NCBI RefSeq assembly: GCF_002234675.1
Contig: NC_019865.2
Location: 32,658,612-32,722,611, forward strand
DNA length: 64,000 nt
Reading direction: 5' to 3'
Source: Oryzias latipes
Lineage: Eukaryota; Chordata; Actinopteri; Beloniformes; Adrianichthyidae
Shown one piece after another: positions 54,715-64,000 of this stretch. The position numbers and the translations under genes were made by a program. The notes below the pieces were generated by a model that worked only from the letters and a program-made list of their open reading frames with translations, did no database searches and had not been told where the DNA came from. How positions within the stretch are numbered: position 1 is the stretch's first letter; each line of letters starts with the position of its first letter.

Positions 54715-57507
54715 ATGACGATGCAGTTTGACCACCCAAAAATCGACTGGAAAGCGGTGGATTTATTCCAAGAGTTTGAAAGGTTTAGCAGCCACGTTAG
54801 CTTCGTGTTCGCGGGTCCTCTGTCCGCGCAAGAGCCCATACAGAAAGCGGGCTGGCTTGGAACGTGGCTCGGCGAGCAAGGGAGAGAAATCTACAAAACG
54901 CTCCAGTTGGCTGACGGTGAAAAGGATGATCCAGTTAAAGTCCTGGACAAATTTGCAGCCTACGTAAGACCTCGGAAAAACAAGAGGATCGCGAGGCATC
55001 GCTTCAAGCAGAGGAAACAAGGAGCAACGGAGACATTCGACCATTTTGTGAAAGACTTGAAACTTCTATTGCTGGATTGTGAGTATGGTGACCCAGATGA
55101 CATGCTCGTGGATGCCATAATTGCTAGTGTGAGGGAAAAACGTGTCCAGGAAAGACTTTTGGACAAAGGTGAGGAGCTGACACTAGCTAAAGCTATAGAA
55201 ATCCCTCAACAGTTTGAAATGTCACAAACACAGATGAGAATTGTGAGAGAGGAGGACACACAGGTGTCAGCAGTGTCAAGCAAACCAAGGTTTAATGCAC
55301 AAAATAAAAAGGCTCACTCTCAGTGGCAGCAAAAACCCACACAACCAAGGCAAAATGTGCAAAGTAAAGCAAAAATGTGTTCCAAATGTGGGAAAGACCC
55401 CAAACACAAGTGGAGTAAAGGTGTATGTCCAGCTAAAGGATCAATCTGCTCATGCTGTAATAAGCCAAACCACTGGGCATCAGTTTGCCGCAGTCGCATG
55501 GTGAGTGCTTTAAATGTGGAGTCAACAAATGACGAGTGTGAGGAGGAAATACTGGACATCAACCTCACTACAGATGCAGTTCCCATGGCAACATTAGTGG
55601 AAGATAAGTGGTTAGTGGACACTGACATCCTGTCTAAGAAGGTGCAGTTTAGGATCGACACTGGTGCAAGATGTAACACGCTCACTCTAAACTGTTACCA
55701 ATCCCTAAACCACAAAGGTGAGCTTAAAACGTCTAAAAGAGTGCTCAAAACCTACTCCAACCACAAAATAAAACCAATTGCATCAGTTGACCTCCCGCTA
55801 AAATACAAAGCACACAAGGCCAAGGCAGAGTTTGAAATAGTGGACATTGCACAAGAAAATGTGTTGAGCAGCACAACCGCAGAGGCACTGGGCCTTATCA
55901 TGAGACTACACACTCTACAAGATGCTGCTTCAAACAAAGCAGGCGAAGTTGGAAATGAAGCTACAACACCAGAGACGCCTGTCGGGCTTGAGAACTTCCC
56001 AGAACTGACTCACACTACAGGAACACTACCAGGTAAATACACAATAAAAATTGATCCAGATGCCAAGCCTGTTATACATCCTGTGCGCCGACAGCCTGTT
56101 GCACTCAGAGCTAAGATAGTGAAAAAACTGCATGAAATGGTGCAAGATGGCTATATCACAAAGGTTGACCAACCAACCGACTGGGTGAGCTCTATGGTAG
56201 TAGTCACTAACAAAGACAAGCTTAGAATCTGCATCGATCCAAGCGACCTGACCAACGCTATAAAGCGAGAGCATTATCCCATGCGCACAATAGAGGAAGT
56301 TGTGTCGACAATGCCCAATGCCAAGGTATTCTCGGTCCTAGATGCAAAATCAGGTTTTCTCCAGATTGAGCTAGATGACCCATCGTCATTCCTAACAACC
56401 TTCAACACACCCATTGGAAGATTCAGATGGTTGAGACTACCATTTGGTATCAAATGCGCTCCTGAAATATTCCAGCGCATTATGGATCAAATGCTAGAGG
56501 GCATTGGTGGAGCCACAGGTGTGATGGATGACATCCTCATAGCAGCGCCAACCCTAGCAGAACACAACAAAATTCTAAAGCAGGTTGTGCAGCGAGCTGC
56601 GACTTATAATTTGAGGTTAAACTTCAATAAATGCCACATTCGTCAGTCAGCTGTGCCTTATGTGGGACACTTAATAACAGCTGATGGGCTAAAACCAGAC
56701 CCAGTGAAAACTGAAGCTGTTAGGTGTATGCCGCCCCCTACAGACAAGGAAGGTGTCCGACGGTTCCTGGGTTTCGTGACATATCTGTCAAAATTTATTC
56801 CGAACCTCAGCGAAATCGACGCACCACTAAGGCAGCTTACAAAAAGAGATGTGGAATTCATGTGGCAACCAGCGCAGCAACAAGCCTTTGAGAAGCTCAA
56901 GGATGTTTGCACGAACCCCCCTGTACTGAAATTCTTCGATGTGTCAAAACCTGTGGAAATATACTGTGATGCAAGCAGCACCGGACTGGGAGCTGTGCTG
57001 ATACAGGATGCCCGACCAGTAGCCTTTTCATCACAGTCAATGACAGATGCAGAGACGCGTTATGCGCAGATTGAAAAGGAGATGCTCTCCATTGTCCATG
57101 CCTGCACCAAGTTTCACCACTATATTTTTGGAAAACATGTCACAGTATTCAACGACCACAAGCCACTCGAGGACATCTACAAAAAGCCGCTGCTGTCCAC
57201 ACCACTGCGTATCCAAAGAATGCGCTTGCGACTTCAGTGGTATGACATCACAGTCAGGTACAGGAGAGGCAAAGATATGGAACTGCCAGACACACTCTCT
57301 CGAGCTCAATTGTCAGACAAAACACCAGAGACAGGAGGTCTAGAGTGTGTCTCCATGATCAACTTTCTGTCTGTGAGTGAAGAGAAATACTCTGAGCTGC
57401 AGACACGAACTAACAATGAACTGAGTCTGCTCCAACAGGTCATTCAGCATGGATGGCCGGAGAACATAAGAGAGGTGCCCACCCCTGTGCAGCCATACTG
57501 GGACTAA
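54715..57507 (+). CDS. Ty3/gypsy gag-pol: gag, protease, RT, RNase H (ends at a premature stop)
   Basis: The 930-residue frame covers gag (1-210) and two cysteine clusters, CSKCGKDPKHKW and CSCCNKPNHWASVC, around residues 222-262. The protease motif FRIDTGAR lies near 311-318. The reverse transcriptase follows (FSVLDAKSGF with motif A Asp, LPFGIKCAPEIFQ, GVMDDILIAA near 600-609) and then RNase H (YCDASSTGLGAV near 749). These enzymes copy the element RNA into DNA in virus-like particles. Sequence and the short LTRs fit the mag/SURL lineage. TAA at 57505-57507 ends the frame just before the integrase, which continues in the same frame. Gag and pol are in a single frame, with no frameshift site between them. 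Confidence 0.92.
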   Translation: MTMQFDHPKIDWKAVDLFQEFERFSSHVSFVFAGPLSAQEPIQKAGWLGTWLGEQGREIYKTLQLADGEKDDPVKVLDKFAAYVRPRKNKRIARHRFKQRKQGATETFDHFVKDLKLLLLDCEYGDPDDMLVDAIIASVREKRVQERLLDKGEELTLAKAIEIPQQFEMSQTQMRIVREEDTQVSAVSSKPRFNAQNKKAHSQWQQKPTQPRQNVQSKAKMCSKCGKDPKHKWSKGVCPAKGSICSCCNKPNHWASVCRSRMVSALNVESTNDECEEEILDINLTTDAVPMATLVEDKWLVDTDILSKKVQFRIDTGARCNTLTLNCYQSLNHKGELKTSKRVLKTYSNHKIKPIASVDLPLKYKAHKAKAEFEIVDIAQENVLSSTTAEALGLIMRLHTLQDAASNKAGEVGNEATTPETPVGLENFPELTHTTGTLPGKYTIKIDPDAKPVIHPVRRQPVALRAKIVKKLHEMVQDGYITKVDQPTDWVSSMVVVTNKDKLRICIDPSDLTNAIKREHYPMRTIEEVVSTMPNAKVFSVLDAKSGFLQIELDDPSSFLTTFNTPIGRFRWLRLPFGIKCAPEIFQRIMDQMLEGIGGATGVMDDILIAAPTLAEHNKILKQVVQRAATYNLRLNFNKCHIRQSAVPYVGHLITADGLKPDPVKTEAVRCMPPPTDKEGVRRFLGFVTYLSKFIPNLSEIDAPLRQLTKRDVEFMWQPAQQQAFEKLKDVCTNPPVLKFFDVSKPVEIYCDASSTGLGAVLIQDARPVAFSSQSMTDAETRYAQIEKEMLSIVHACTKFHHYIFGKHVTVFNDHKPLEDIYKKPLLSTPLRIQRMRLRLQWYDITVRYRRGKDMELPDTLSRAQLSDKTPETGGLECVSMINFLSVSEEKYSELQTRTNNELSLLQQVIQHGWPENIREVPTPVQPYWD

Positions 57508-57519
57508 AGAAGTCAACTA

Positions 57520-58296
57520 GTGGTAACAGATGGCATTATCTACAAAGGTATGCGTATTGTTGTTCCCCCCACCATTCAAAAAGACATGCTTCGCCTCATA
57601 CACCAGTCCCACTTGGGAATGGTGAAAAGCAAACAGCGTGCACGCGAAGTGTTATACTGGCCAGGCATGAGCGCCAAGATTGAAAACATGATCAGAAGCT
57701 GCCCAAAGTGTGCTGAAGTGCAAAACCGACTCCCCAAACTTCCTCTAATGCCAACACCGGCATTCATTTCGGAACTTCATTTTGAAGTAGTTGGCTCCAA
57801 TCTATTTGAGTTTGAGGATAAGCATTACATCGTACTTGTGGATTATTATTCAAAATTCATTGAAGCAGACAAGCTGAAAGATCAGCGCAGCAGCACTACT
57901 ATTGAGGCACTAAAAGCTCAGTTCAGCAGGCATGGTATCCCTGCCATCTTAAGAACAGATAATGGTCCACAGTATACATCAGCAGAGTTCAAGGAATTTT
58001 GCCAAAGCTATGGAATCCAGCACAAATCATTATCGCCACACACTCCACACTCTAATGGTGAGGCGGAAAGGGCAGTACAAACTGTTAAAAGACTGTGGAG
58101 CAAAGCAAAAGACAAATATCTCGCATTATTGGACTACCGGACAACACCACTCGAGTCTGTAGGACTGTCACCTGCTCAGCTGTTAATGGGCAGGAGACCT
58201 CGCAACAACTTACCTACAGCCAGAGCACTGCTCAAACCCACGTCCTATGATTCCAATAAAGTGAAATGGTTACTAGACAAGACAAAACATATCTAG
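57520..58296 (+). pseudogene. Gypsy integrase (same frame as gag-pol, between two stops)
   Basis: Starts in frame five codons after the TAA. It has the HHCC zinc domain (IHQSHLGM then SCPKCAE) and an rve core with TDNGPQYTS (second Asp) and NGEAERAV (Glu). At 57799-57801 an AAT codon (Asn, in VGSNLFEF) stands where integrases have the first catalytic Asp, so catalysis should be lost. A TAG at 58294-58296 ends it; the frame then continues open to 58737 with the C-terminal region. The integrase is not expected to be made as an active enzyme from this copy. Confidence 0.85.
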
Positions 58297-58737
58297 AAGC
58301 ATTACCACGACAGAAGAGCGGTCAGCACCAAGCCAGAGTTACAAGCCAGAGTTACAGAGTTACATCCCGGAGATGAGGTCAGGATGACGCCACACCCTGG
58401 AAACCAAAAATGGTCCCCAGCAGTTGTCGTCCGACCACACAGTGCTCCACGCTCCTGCATTGTGGACAGTGAGGGCAAGCTGTTCCGTCGAACCAGACAG
58501 CATCTCCGCACGAGCACAGCTGTTGCCAATATATCGCGCCATACCATACCCACAGAGGAGCCCTGGTGTGAAACTGCGGGGACGCCAGAAGCTAAGGAGG
58601 AGCAGTGTGCAGTGGCACCCTCAGAGCTACCATCTCAACCCTCAGTGGTTCCCCAGTGTTCTACATCACAAAGGAGCGAACCATATCGCACCAGACGTGG
58701 CAGAGCTGTAAAGCCTCCGGATAGACTAGACTTGTAA
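58297..58737 (+). pseudogene. Gypsy integrase C-terminal region after second stop
   Basis: The same frame reads on without further stops: HPGDEVRM, WSPAVVVRPHSAPRSCIVD and a basic end (RRGRAVKPPDRLDL). This is the usual end of mag-like pol proteins. Confidence 0.8.
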
Positions 58738-58990
58738 TCCGGCTACATCCAGTGCCAGATAGTATTCAGGGACAGACGTGACGCAGACGTCTGATGGAAG
58801 TGAAGTGCTGGTAACCTCTCCTTCCTAGATTAGTTCATAAATGCTGGAAAGCTTGTTTATGATTATTATTTATGATTTGTTGGGTTATTTCAGAACATTT
58901 GAGCTCCATGTTAGAGCACCAGGACAGCGTTTAGTTTGTTATTGTTCATAATCGTATTTATGTTTTTTTTTCATAACTGAGAAAAGGGGA
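58738..58990 (+). other. Gypsy 3' untranslated region and polypurine tract
   Basis: About 250 bp, non-coding. AGAAAAGGGGA directly precedes the 3' LTR and should serve as plus-strand primer. Confidence 0.7.
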
Positions 58991-59160
58991 TGTAATGTTT
59001 GGTGAATCAAGCTATTGCTTTTGTAATGTCCCTGCCGCTGTCCGTAGTTCTGATTTACGACTGTCGCAAAGCAGTGTATTAAAGTACGTCATCTGAACGA
59101 CTCGCTCGTCTCATCAATGACCCTTATAAACCTTATCAGCAGGAATATAGATACGTTACA
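58991..59160 (+). mobile_element. 3' LTR of mag-like gypsy element
   Basis: 170 bp, identical to 54501-54670. It is followed by GTTAG (59161-59165), completing the 5-bp target duplication. Confidence 0.93.
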
Positions 59161-59165
59161 GTTAG

Positions 59166-59836
59166 TTCATTAGTTAGTTAGTTGTTACTGTTATTTGTTA
59201 ATAAAGAATACTAATTATGAAGTAATTATTACTTTTACCGATATATTCATTTGCGACGCGGCCGCCGTAGGATTTTGTGTTCGGAGGAGGTGGCCGCGAG
59301 GGGGGGGGGGTTGACCGCGACTCCTGTTGCTTCATCATCTTCTCCGTGGAGAAGACGGGGTTTCTTAATTGAATTAAAACCTTAGAGCCCAGATATGAGC
59401 TGTATTGTTAATCCTTTAGAAAATGGTGCTACTCTCACGGTGAATGTTTGTCTCCTTTTAGTCTAGACTACAAAGTGTGACTTAAAACACAGCTGGGACT
59501 TTAAGTAAGGAAGTAACCTTTTTATTTTGGACAAGTGAAAACAAGTGTAGAATAACGAAATTAGGCAAAAACAAGACAAAAGTTATATAAAACAAGACAC
59601 AATTATTTAAACACAAGTCCAAAAAGGGAGTAAGAAGAAAAATCTTATACTTAACTTTGATTCCAAGAGCGTGTTCATTTATTTATTATTCATCCCAGAA
59701 ATGGGAGTTACGTTTGTCTTGGGTTTGATTAAATTAAAGCAACATTTGCTTGAACTTGTCTGGCGTTTGTACTTATTGCTTTTTGGGCGGAAAAAAAAAT
59801 AAAATCGGGAAAAAAATCGGAAATCGCCCAGCCCTA
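59166..59836. other. Right part of the hAT element
   Basis: Non-coding. Includes a short CpG-rich part with GCGACGCGGCCGCC and a G10 tract near 59301-59310. Confidence 0.6.
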
Positions 59837-59844
59837 TCACAGAT

Positions 59845-60309
59845 GGCATTTTTTCATCTGATCCTGATTCACATCGATTTGAATAAAGAAATACTCAGAA
59901 AGGCACTTTTAAGCGTAATTTTCTATCTATACATATACGTGTCCTCCATCATGAGAAAAATCGAACAAGAACACCACTTTCACTGGAGTGGGTCTTAAAG
60001 TAGAGTTTGACGTAAGCATTCACCCATAATACTGACGGAAAAAAATGATCACAGAAATCACGGCCTGGCTGGATGTGAGATCACCGAACCCTAGCCTGAC
60101 AGCAACACACACAAGAGTTCACTTCTTTATAACCATTAGTCTACGCTCTCTTTAGGGGTCTTCAGATGCCTGCTTCAATCACCACCTCCCTTCTAGAGAT
60201 ACCCCAGATCTCCTCATTCGTCTTCCTCCAGAATTTCTACTTCTCCTCTAGATCCCATCCTACCAGAGAGGTAAAACCACCAACAACACGCCTTCCTCCT
60301 CTCCATCTC
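59845..60309. other. Non-coding stretch
   Basis: Continues the sequence interrupted by the hAT at 54116. No gene recognised. Confidence 0.35.
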
Positions 60310-60672
60310 AAGGGGAGACAGTGGCGCAGGTGGTTGAGCGGGTCGTCCAATGATCAAAAGGTTGGCGGTTCAATTCCCCGCTCCCACCAGCCAAATGGCA
60401 TTGTGTCCTTGGGCAAGACACTTCACCCTCCTTGCCTCCAGTGTGGCTCCACTGGTGTGTGAATGTGTATGAATGATCCTGGTGATGGTCAGAGGGGCCG
60501 TAGGCACGAAATGGCAGCCACGCCTCTGTCAGTCTGCCCCAGGGCAGCCGTGGCTACAACAGTAGCTTATCATCACCAAGTATGAATGAGGAGTGAATGA
60601 ATAATGGCCACAATGGACGCTTTGAGCGTCCGGAAAAGCACAGATAAATCTAATCCATTATTATTATTATCT
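60310..60672 (+). repeat. tRNA-derived SINE, full length
   Basis: The A box GTGGCGCAGGTGGTTGAGCG and B box GGCGGTTCAATTCC form the tRNA-like head. The body has CTGCCCCAGGGCAGCCGTGG, and the tail CTTTGAGCGTCCGGAAAAGC is followed by ATTATTATTATT. This SINE type is common in teleosts. Confidence 0.85.
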
Positions 60673-60699
60673 TCCACTAACAATAAACACGTTTCCACC

Positions 60700-60810
60700 A
60701 GAATCCTGAAGGTCAACAGCATCGGTGGCCATTGCGGATTTTTTCTGTTTGTGATTCTCATGACCGATTTGGATTTGGTTATACATCAGATGTCCTTCCT
60801 GAAAATAACC
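60700..60810 (-). mobile_element. Fragment of RTE-type 5' leader
   Basis: GGTCAACAGCATCGGTGGCC and CAGATGTCCTTCCTGA parallel the 5' region of the RTE element (plus-strand 10555-10680). Strongly diverged and truncated. Confidence 0.6.
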
Positions 60811-61667
60811 ATTGCAATTATTGAACTTAGGGCCATGAAAGCACTGTATTGCGCCCTCTTGTGGTTGCACTGGTACTGCAATGTGTTGAAGACCTGTCAA
60901 GATTGTTACGTTCTCTTATGTTGAACATCTGTCTATAACTCTGAAGACTGACAATAAACATGATTCAGATTTATAAAATATTTTATAGGACTTTGGATTC
61001 ATTTGACCTCCTTTGATTTAACCTCATTAAAAACATTTCCTGTTCTTCTCCAGTCAGTAACCTGAGGTGTTTCACTGTGAATGAGTAACGTTTCTGCGCC
61101 TGAGGAACAGCAGGAGTTTCCTGTATTTTCCTTAGCGGACACTTTTAACTGCCAGTAGGTCTCATGGTGTGGTTTATTTTATTTTATTTTAGTTTGGTTT
61201 AGGTTTTTGACAGCACAGCTGTGTAGATTTTGTTTACTCATGTTTTTCTTTTATGAATAACTATAAATGAAGCTGAATGCATCACATAAATGTTGCTGAA
61301 ACAGAGGAGTCTCCAAAAATGATGACGTTCATAGAATAGAACTCTTTAGGTATTTGTTGTGGAATACTGATCAAACCAGAAGAAACAAGGAAACTCCACT
61401 AGAAAAACAGAAATACTGGAAATGTCCTTTTTTTCAAACATGGTCCAGTTTCAAACCAGCTTCAACCTGGACACTAAATCTGGAAACAAAAGAATTGTCA
61501 AGTAAAAAACAACTAACTAGAGCCAGGTCACTTAACTAGGCAACACTAGGTAGCTTTTGACGTGGTCAGGTCAGTCTCATGTACTTTAGTGTAAAGGGTT
61601 CGTCTTTACAACAGAAATAACCATAAAGTCTAGTTTAAATATGTGACTTATTATCAATCTACGGGAA
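60811..61667. other. Intergenic or intronic DNA, no gene seen
   Basis: No repeat or coding feature recognised. Confidence 0.35.
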
Positions 61668-61689
61668 GGGGGGGGGGGGGGGGGGGGGG
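61668..61689 (+). repeat. G22 homopolymer
   Basis: Uninterrupted run of 22 G, preceded by GGGAA. Confidence 0.95.
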
Positions 61690-61983
61690 TTCTCAGATCA
61701 AAACTGCTGAAACAGTCGGGGGTTTCCTGTCCAAGATGGTAACAAACTAGCAGTTTTGTCACATGGAGACACGTTGTCCTTCTTTGTACGGTCTCGTCAG
61801 CTGATGGTAGACTCCCCCCACCATTTCAGGCAAAAACAGCTGGAACCCCTGGGAACACCCCTGAGAACACATTAGCAGCAGCTCTTTCTGAGTCATGAGA
61901 GCGACTGAATGAGATGTGTTCTGAACATGCTGTTTGGATGTGTGTTTCTGGTATTTGAAATGATCCTGTGAATCTCTCTGCAG

Positions 61984-62115
61984 GTCCCAAAAACTGGATG
62001 AGCGTTCTGATGAAGGATTTACGGACCGGCCGGACAGTTTTCAGGGACTCACGTGACGCTCAGGAAAAAGTTGTCATGACCTCAACACAGCCAGTTCCTC
62101 CCTGTCAGCCCCCAG
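61984..62115 (+). CDS. Candidate internal exon of an unidentified host gene
   Basis: A 132-bp segment between a good acceptor (CTCTCTGCAG) and donor (CCCAG|GTGTGT), divisible by three. It is open only in phase 1, reading PKNWMSVLMKDLRTGRTVF and then DAQEKVVMTSTQPVPPCQPP. The sequence is not simple and not repeat-like. I do not recognise the protein. The candidate first exon at 52712-52839 would join it in the open phase-1 frame but lacks an ATG in that frame, so linkage is speculative. Confidence 0.35.
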
Positions 62116-64000
62116 GTGTGTATGATCACAGAATATCACCTACGTCCATTTCTCTGGGAGTTCCTGCCGACTGTCTGTCCGCAATGCTCCCAGACAGTCG
62201 TCAGAAATGTATTTGAAGACACGATCACGAACCACTGAGCATAAGAAAGCTGACGGAAACAGCCTCACACCTGCTCAGGTGTAGAACTGTCATCCCAAAA
62301 TCCATGGCTCTCTTGATGTTGTCATAGCAACCCAGAGAACATGAGGTCACCAGAGCTGCAGTGAGCTGTCCTTTTAAGTTCCACAAGTTTACTCTATATT
62401 CAGTTTCCTAAAGTGTACACCAGGGCTCTGCAGTGCAGTGTTTTCACTGTGGGACGGTTCAGATTCTGCTGGAACTCTTGCTGAAGATGTGGTTAAAACT
62501 GAGGTTCTACGCCAGCATAACACACGTGTTTCTGTGGGTCATGATGAGCTGAGTTCATGCTGGACCAGAGACAACAAGTCACAAAAAAAAACTCAGTCTA
62601 CTTTGGTTTTCTAAGCTGGTAACAGGCTGCCCATCCAAAATGTTTTCATGCTGGTCGTTGTGTAGGTGAAGGGGGTTGTGGGTGATAAGGTTCATGACAT
62701 GATGAGGACCACAACCAGACAACTTCTTGAGATATTCTGGTCCAAAAAGAGGTTCTTACAATCACAGAAGGTGGAGCCTAGAGAATTTAGCACATTGAAC
62801 ATGTAAAAACAGTTCAAATGAGCCATTAAATAAAAATGTCAGCTCGGGTAATTTATCCAGCTTAATATTCCTTAAGCCCCTTTACAGGGCTGGAGGCCAC
62901 CAGTCCAGACAGCGGTTGACGTCTGGTTCAGGTCACCTGTGGTGAAGCTCAGCTCTTGAATCCCTGCAGGTTCAGAAAGGGAACCTTCTGGTCCAGTTAA
63001 AGCCATGCATGCATGCATGGCACCCATCTTTAGGAGGACTGAGGGGATCAGACTGCAGCAGCGTCAGAAACGAGAAAAATCAGGTTTCACTTGTTCCAAG
63101 GAAGTAGAAATACCATCACTGCTGAGGATCTGGGGCCTGGACAACATCAGGGACAAACTCCAGTGTGTCACTCAAATGTCCCACAGATCAACTTCAAGTT
63201 CAGCATCGTTCCCTCTCTGTTTAGAATAGTTTAAATGCAAACTGACAGATAGAGGCTGCCACTTAAAAACCATATGTTCAGAGTGTAATCCACACACACA
63301 CACACAGTGTGGTACTCTACCAGCTAATCCTCAGCCTAAATGGCTGATTAGTGAAGCAGCAGCACCCATCTGTTCAACATGTTCTGCATGAATGAGACAC
63401 TTTACTACCTCAGAGGATCTCTGACAGCAGGGACTCCTCAACAGGTGAACCCCATCAGTACTGCAGATGAGGTTCTAGACAGTGACGCTCATCAGCAAAA
63501 CATCAGTTAGAAAATATTTGTAAGTATTGGAGTGTTTTGAGTTTGGGATATCCTGGTTCTGGTCCAAACGGAAGCAGCAGTGTTCTGACTGAGCTGCAGC
63601 TCTTTGAAGACTGTTACTGTGTTCCAGCCTGCAGGAGGTGAAGGCCTGAATCAGCTTCTGAATCAGATGTTAACAGTCCCTTTGCTTGTGGCTGCAATCT
63701 GAGGCCAAAGTCTATTATGACAACATTTCTAACTTGACTTTTGGTCGTTATTCTTGCAGAATTCAGCTCTATGGTTACTTATAGTCTTTTGTTTCCAAAA
63801 TTAAGGACTGCCTAATTTTTTTATCTCCTGAAAACATCAACTCAGATGTTTAGTTAGTTAGTTTGGAAGAGTTTGTTTCCTCTCAACATTCTTCATCTTC
63901 TGCTGTCAGTGTTTTATCATGTGTGAGTCCCTCCAAAGGCTAAAATCCCATTTTATTTATTTTCTGTGAAGTCAGGAGGCCAGCGTTTGGGCTGCAGGAC
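62116..64000. other. Intergenic or intronic DNA, no gene seen
   Basis: Only a short CA run (63291-63306) stands out. ORF 63005-63229 has no domain or flanking splice sites. Confidence 0.35.

Larger units (their letters stand above)
54116..59836. mobile_element. hAT element (8-bp duplication TCACAGAT) invaded by a gypsy element
   Basis: The ends TAGGCCTGGGCGATAAATCG and its partner AAATCGCCCAGCCCTA at 59836 are the inverted termini of a common fish hAT group. TCACAGAT is duplicated at 54108-54115 and 59837-59844. Without the gypsy insertion the element is about 1.06 kb, GC-rich inside and without a transposase. Confidence 0.88.

Overview
The window is vertebrate nuclear DNA, almost certainly from a teleost fish. 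It has spliced genes with GT-AG introns, a fish-type natriuretic peptide gene, and teleost-style transposons (Penelope, RTE, L1, Ty3/gypsy, hAT, P, tRNA-derived SINEs, a Tc1-like MITE). The species cannot be read from the sequence; a ricefish/medaka-like or other percomorph genome would fit. Only one host gene is complete: a B-type-like natriuretic peptide gene (nppb, 12.7-13.4 kb). Two further host fragments are a CpG-rich candidate first exon (43.1-43.4 plus 52.7-52.84 kb, split by a transposon) and an orphan exon-like segment at 61.98-62.12 kb.

Layout. 0.1-7.0 kb: an old minus-strand L1 broken up by later insertions (SINEs, a Penelope fragment flanked by inverted arms, a GC-rich retroposon, an LTR-like element carrying a 39-bp minisatellite). 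7.6-10.75 kb: a near full-length minus-strand RTE-type LINE with an intact 997-codon ORF and an 18-bp target duplication. 12.6-13.5 kb: nppb with TATA box, AP-1 motif and AU-rich 3' UTR. 14-22.7 kb: sparse DNA with a LINE ORF1 remnant, MITEs, SINEs and the 3' end of a Ty3/gypsy chromovirus. 22.9-33.8 kb: three tandem 3.2-kb units, each with a minus-strand intronless ORF for a 310-aa coiled-coil protein of unknown function (broken in unit 1, open in units 2 and 3). A GC-rich retroposon has inserted upstream of the third ORF. 34.5-43 kb: a string of non-autonomous DNA transposons, each with a clean target duplication: hAT (8 bp), a 6-bp-TSD element nested in an LTR-like repeat, a P/THAP element (8 bp) and a second hAT (8 bp).

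The most remarkable element is at 43,391-52,705. It is a 9.3-kb DNA transposon with about 830-bp terminal inverted repeats and a 6-bp target duplication, carrying two convergent multi-exon genes. One is a 12-exon HECT-type E3 ubiquitin ligase (+ strand; one exon frameshifted, catalytic-Cys motif kept). The other is a six-exon integrase-core transposase (- strand) whose predicted splicing gives an uninterrupted 456-aa frame. Each start codon lies 3-7 bp inside its inverted repeat, so both genes appear to be driven by the same duplicated promoter, which holds a GC box and a perfect CRE palindrome. This resembles the IS3EU group. A 1.2-kb relative at 37,169-38,396 has the same termini, a 6-bp duplication, the CRE and a remnant of the HECT first exon. 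The large copy sits inside the CpG-rich start of a host gene.

53.4-59.8 kb: a foldback element, then a hAT element (8-bp duplication) invaded by a Ty3/gypsy mag-like retrotransposon whose two 170-bp LTRs are identical, although its gag-pol frame has two stops and a changed integrase residue. 60-64 kb: a tRNA-derived SINE, an RTE 5' fragment, a G22 tract and mostly featureless DNA.
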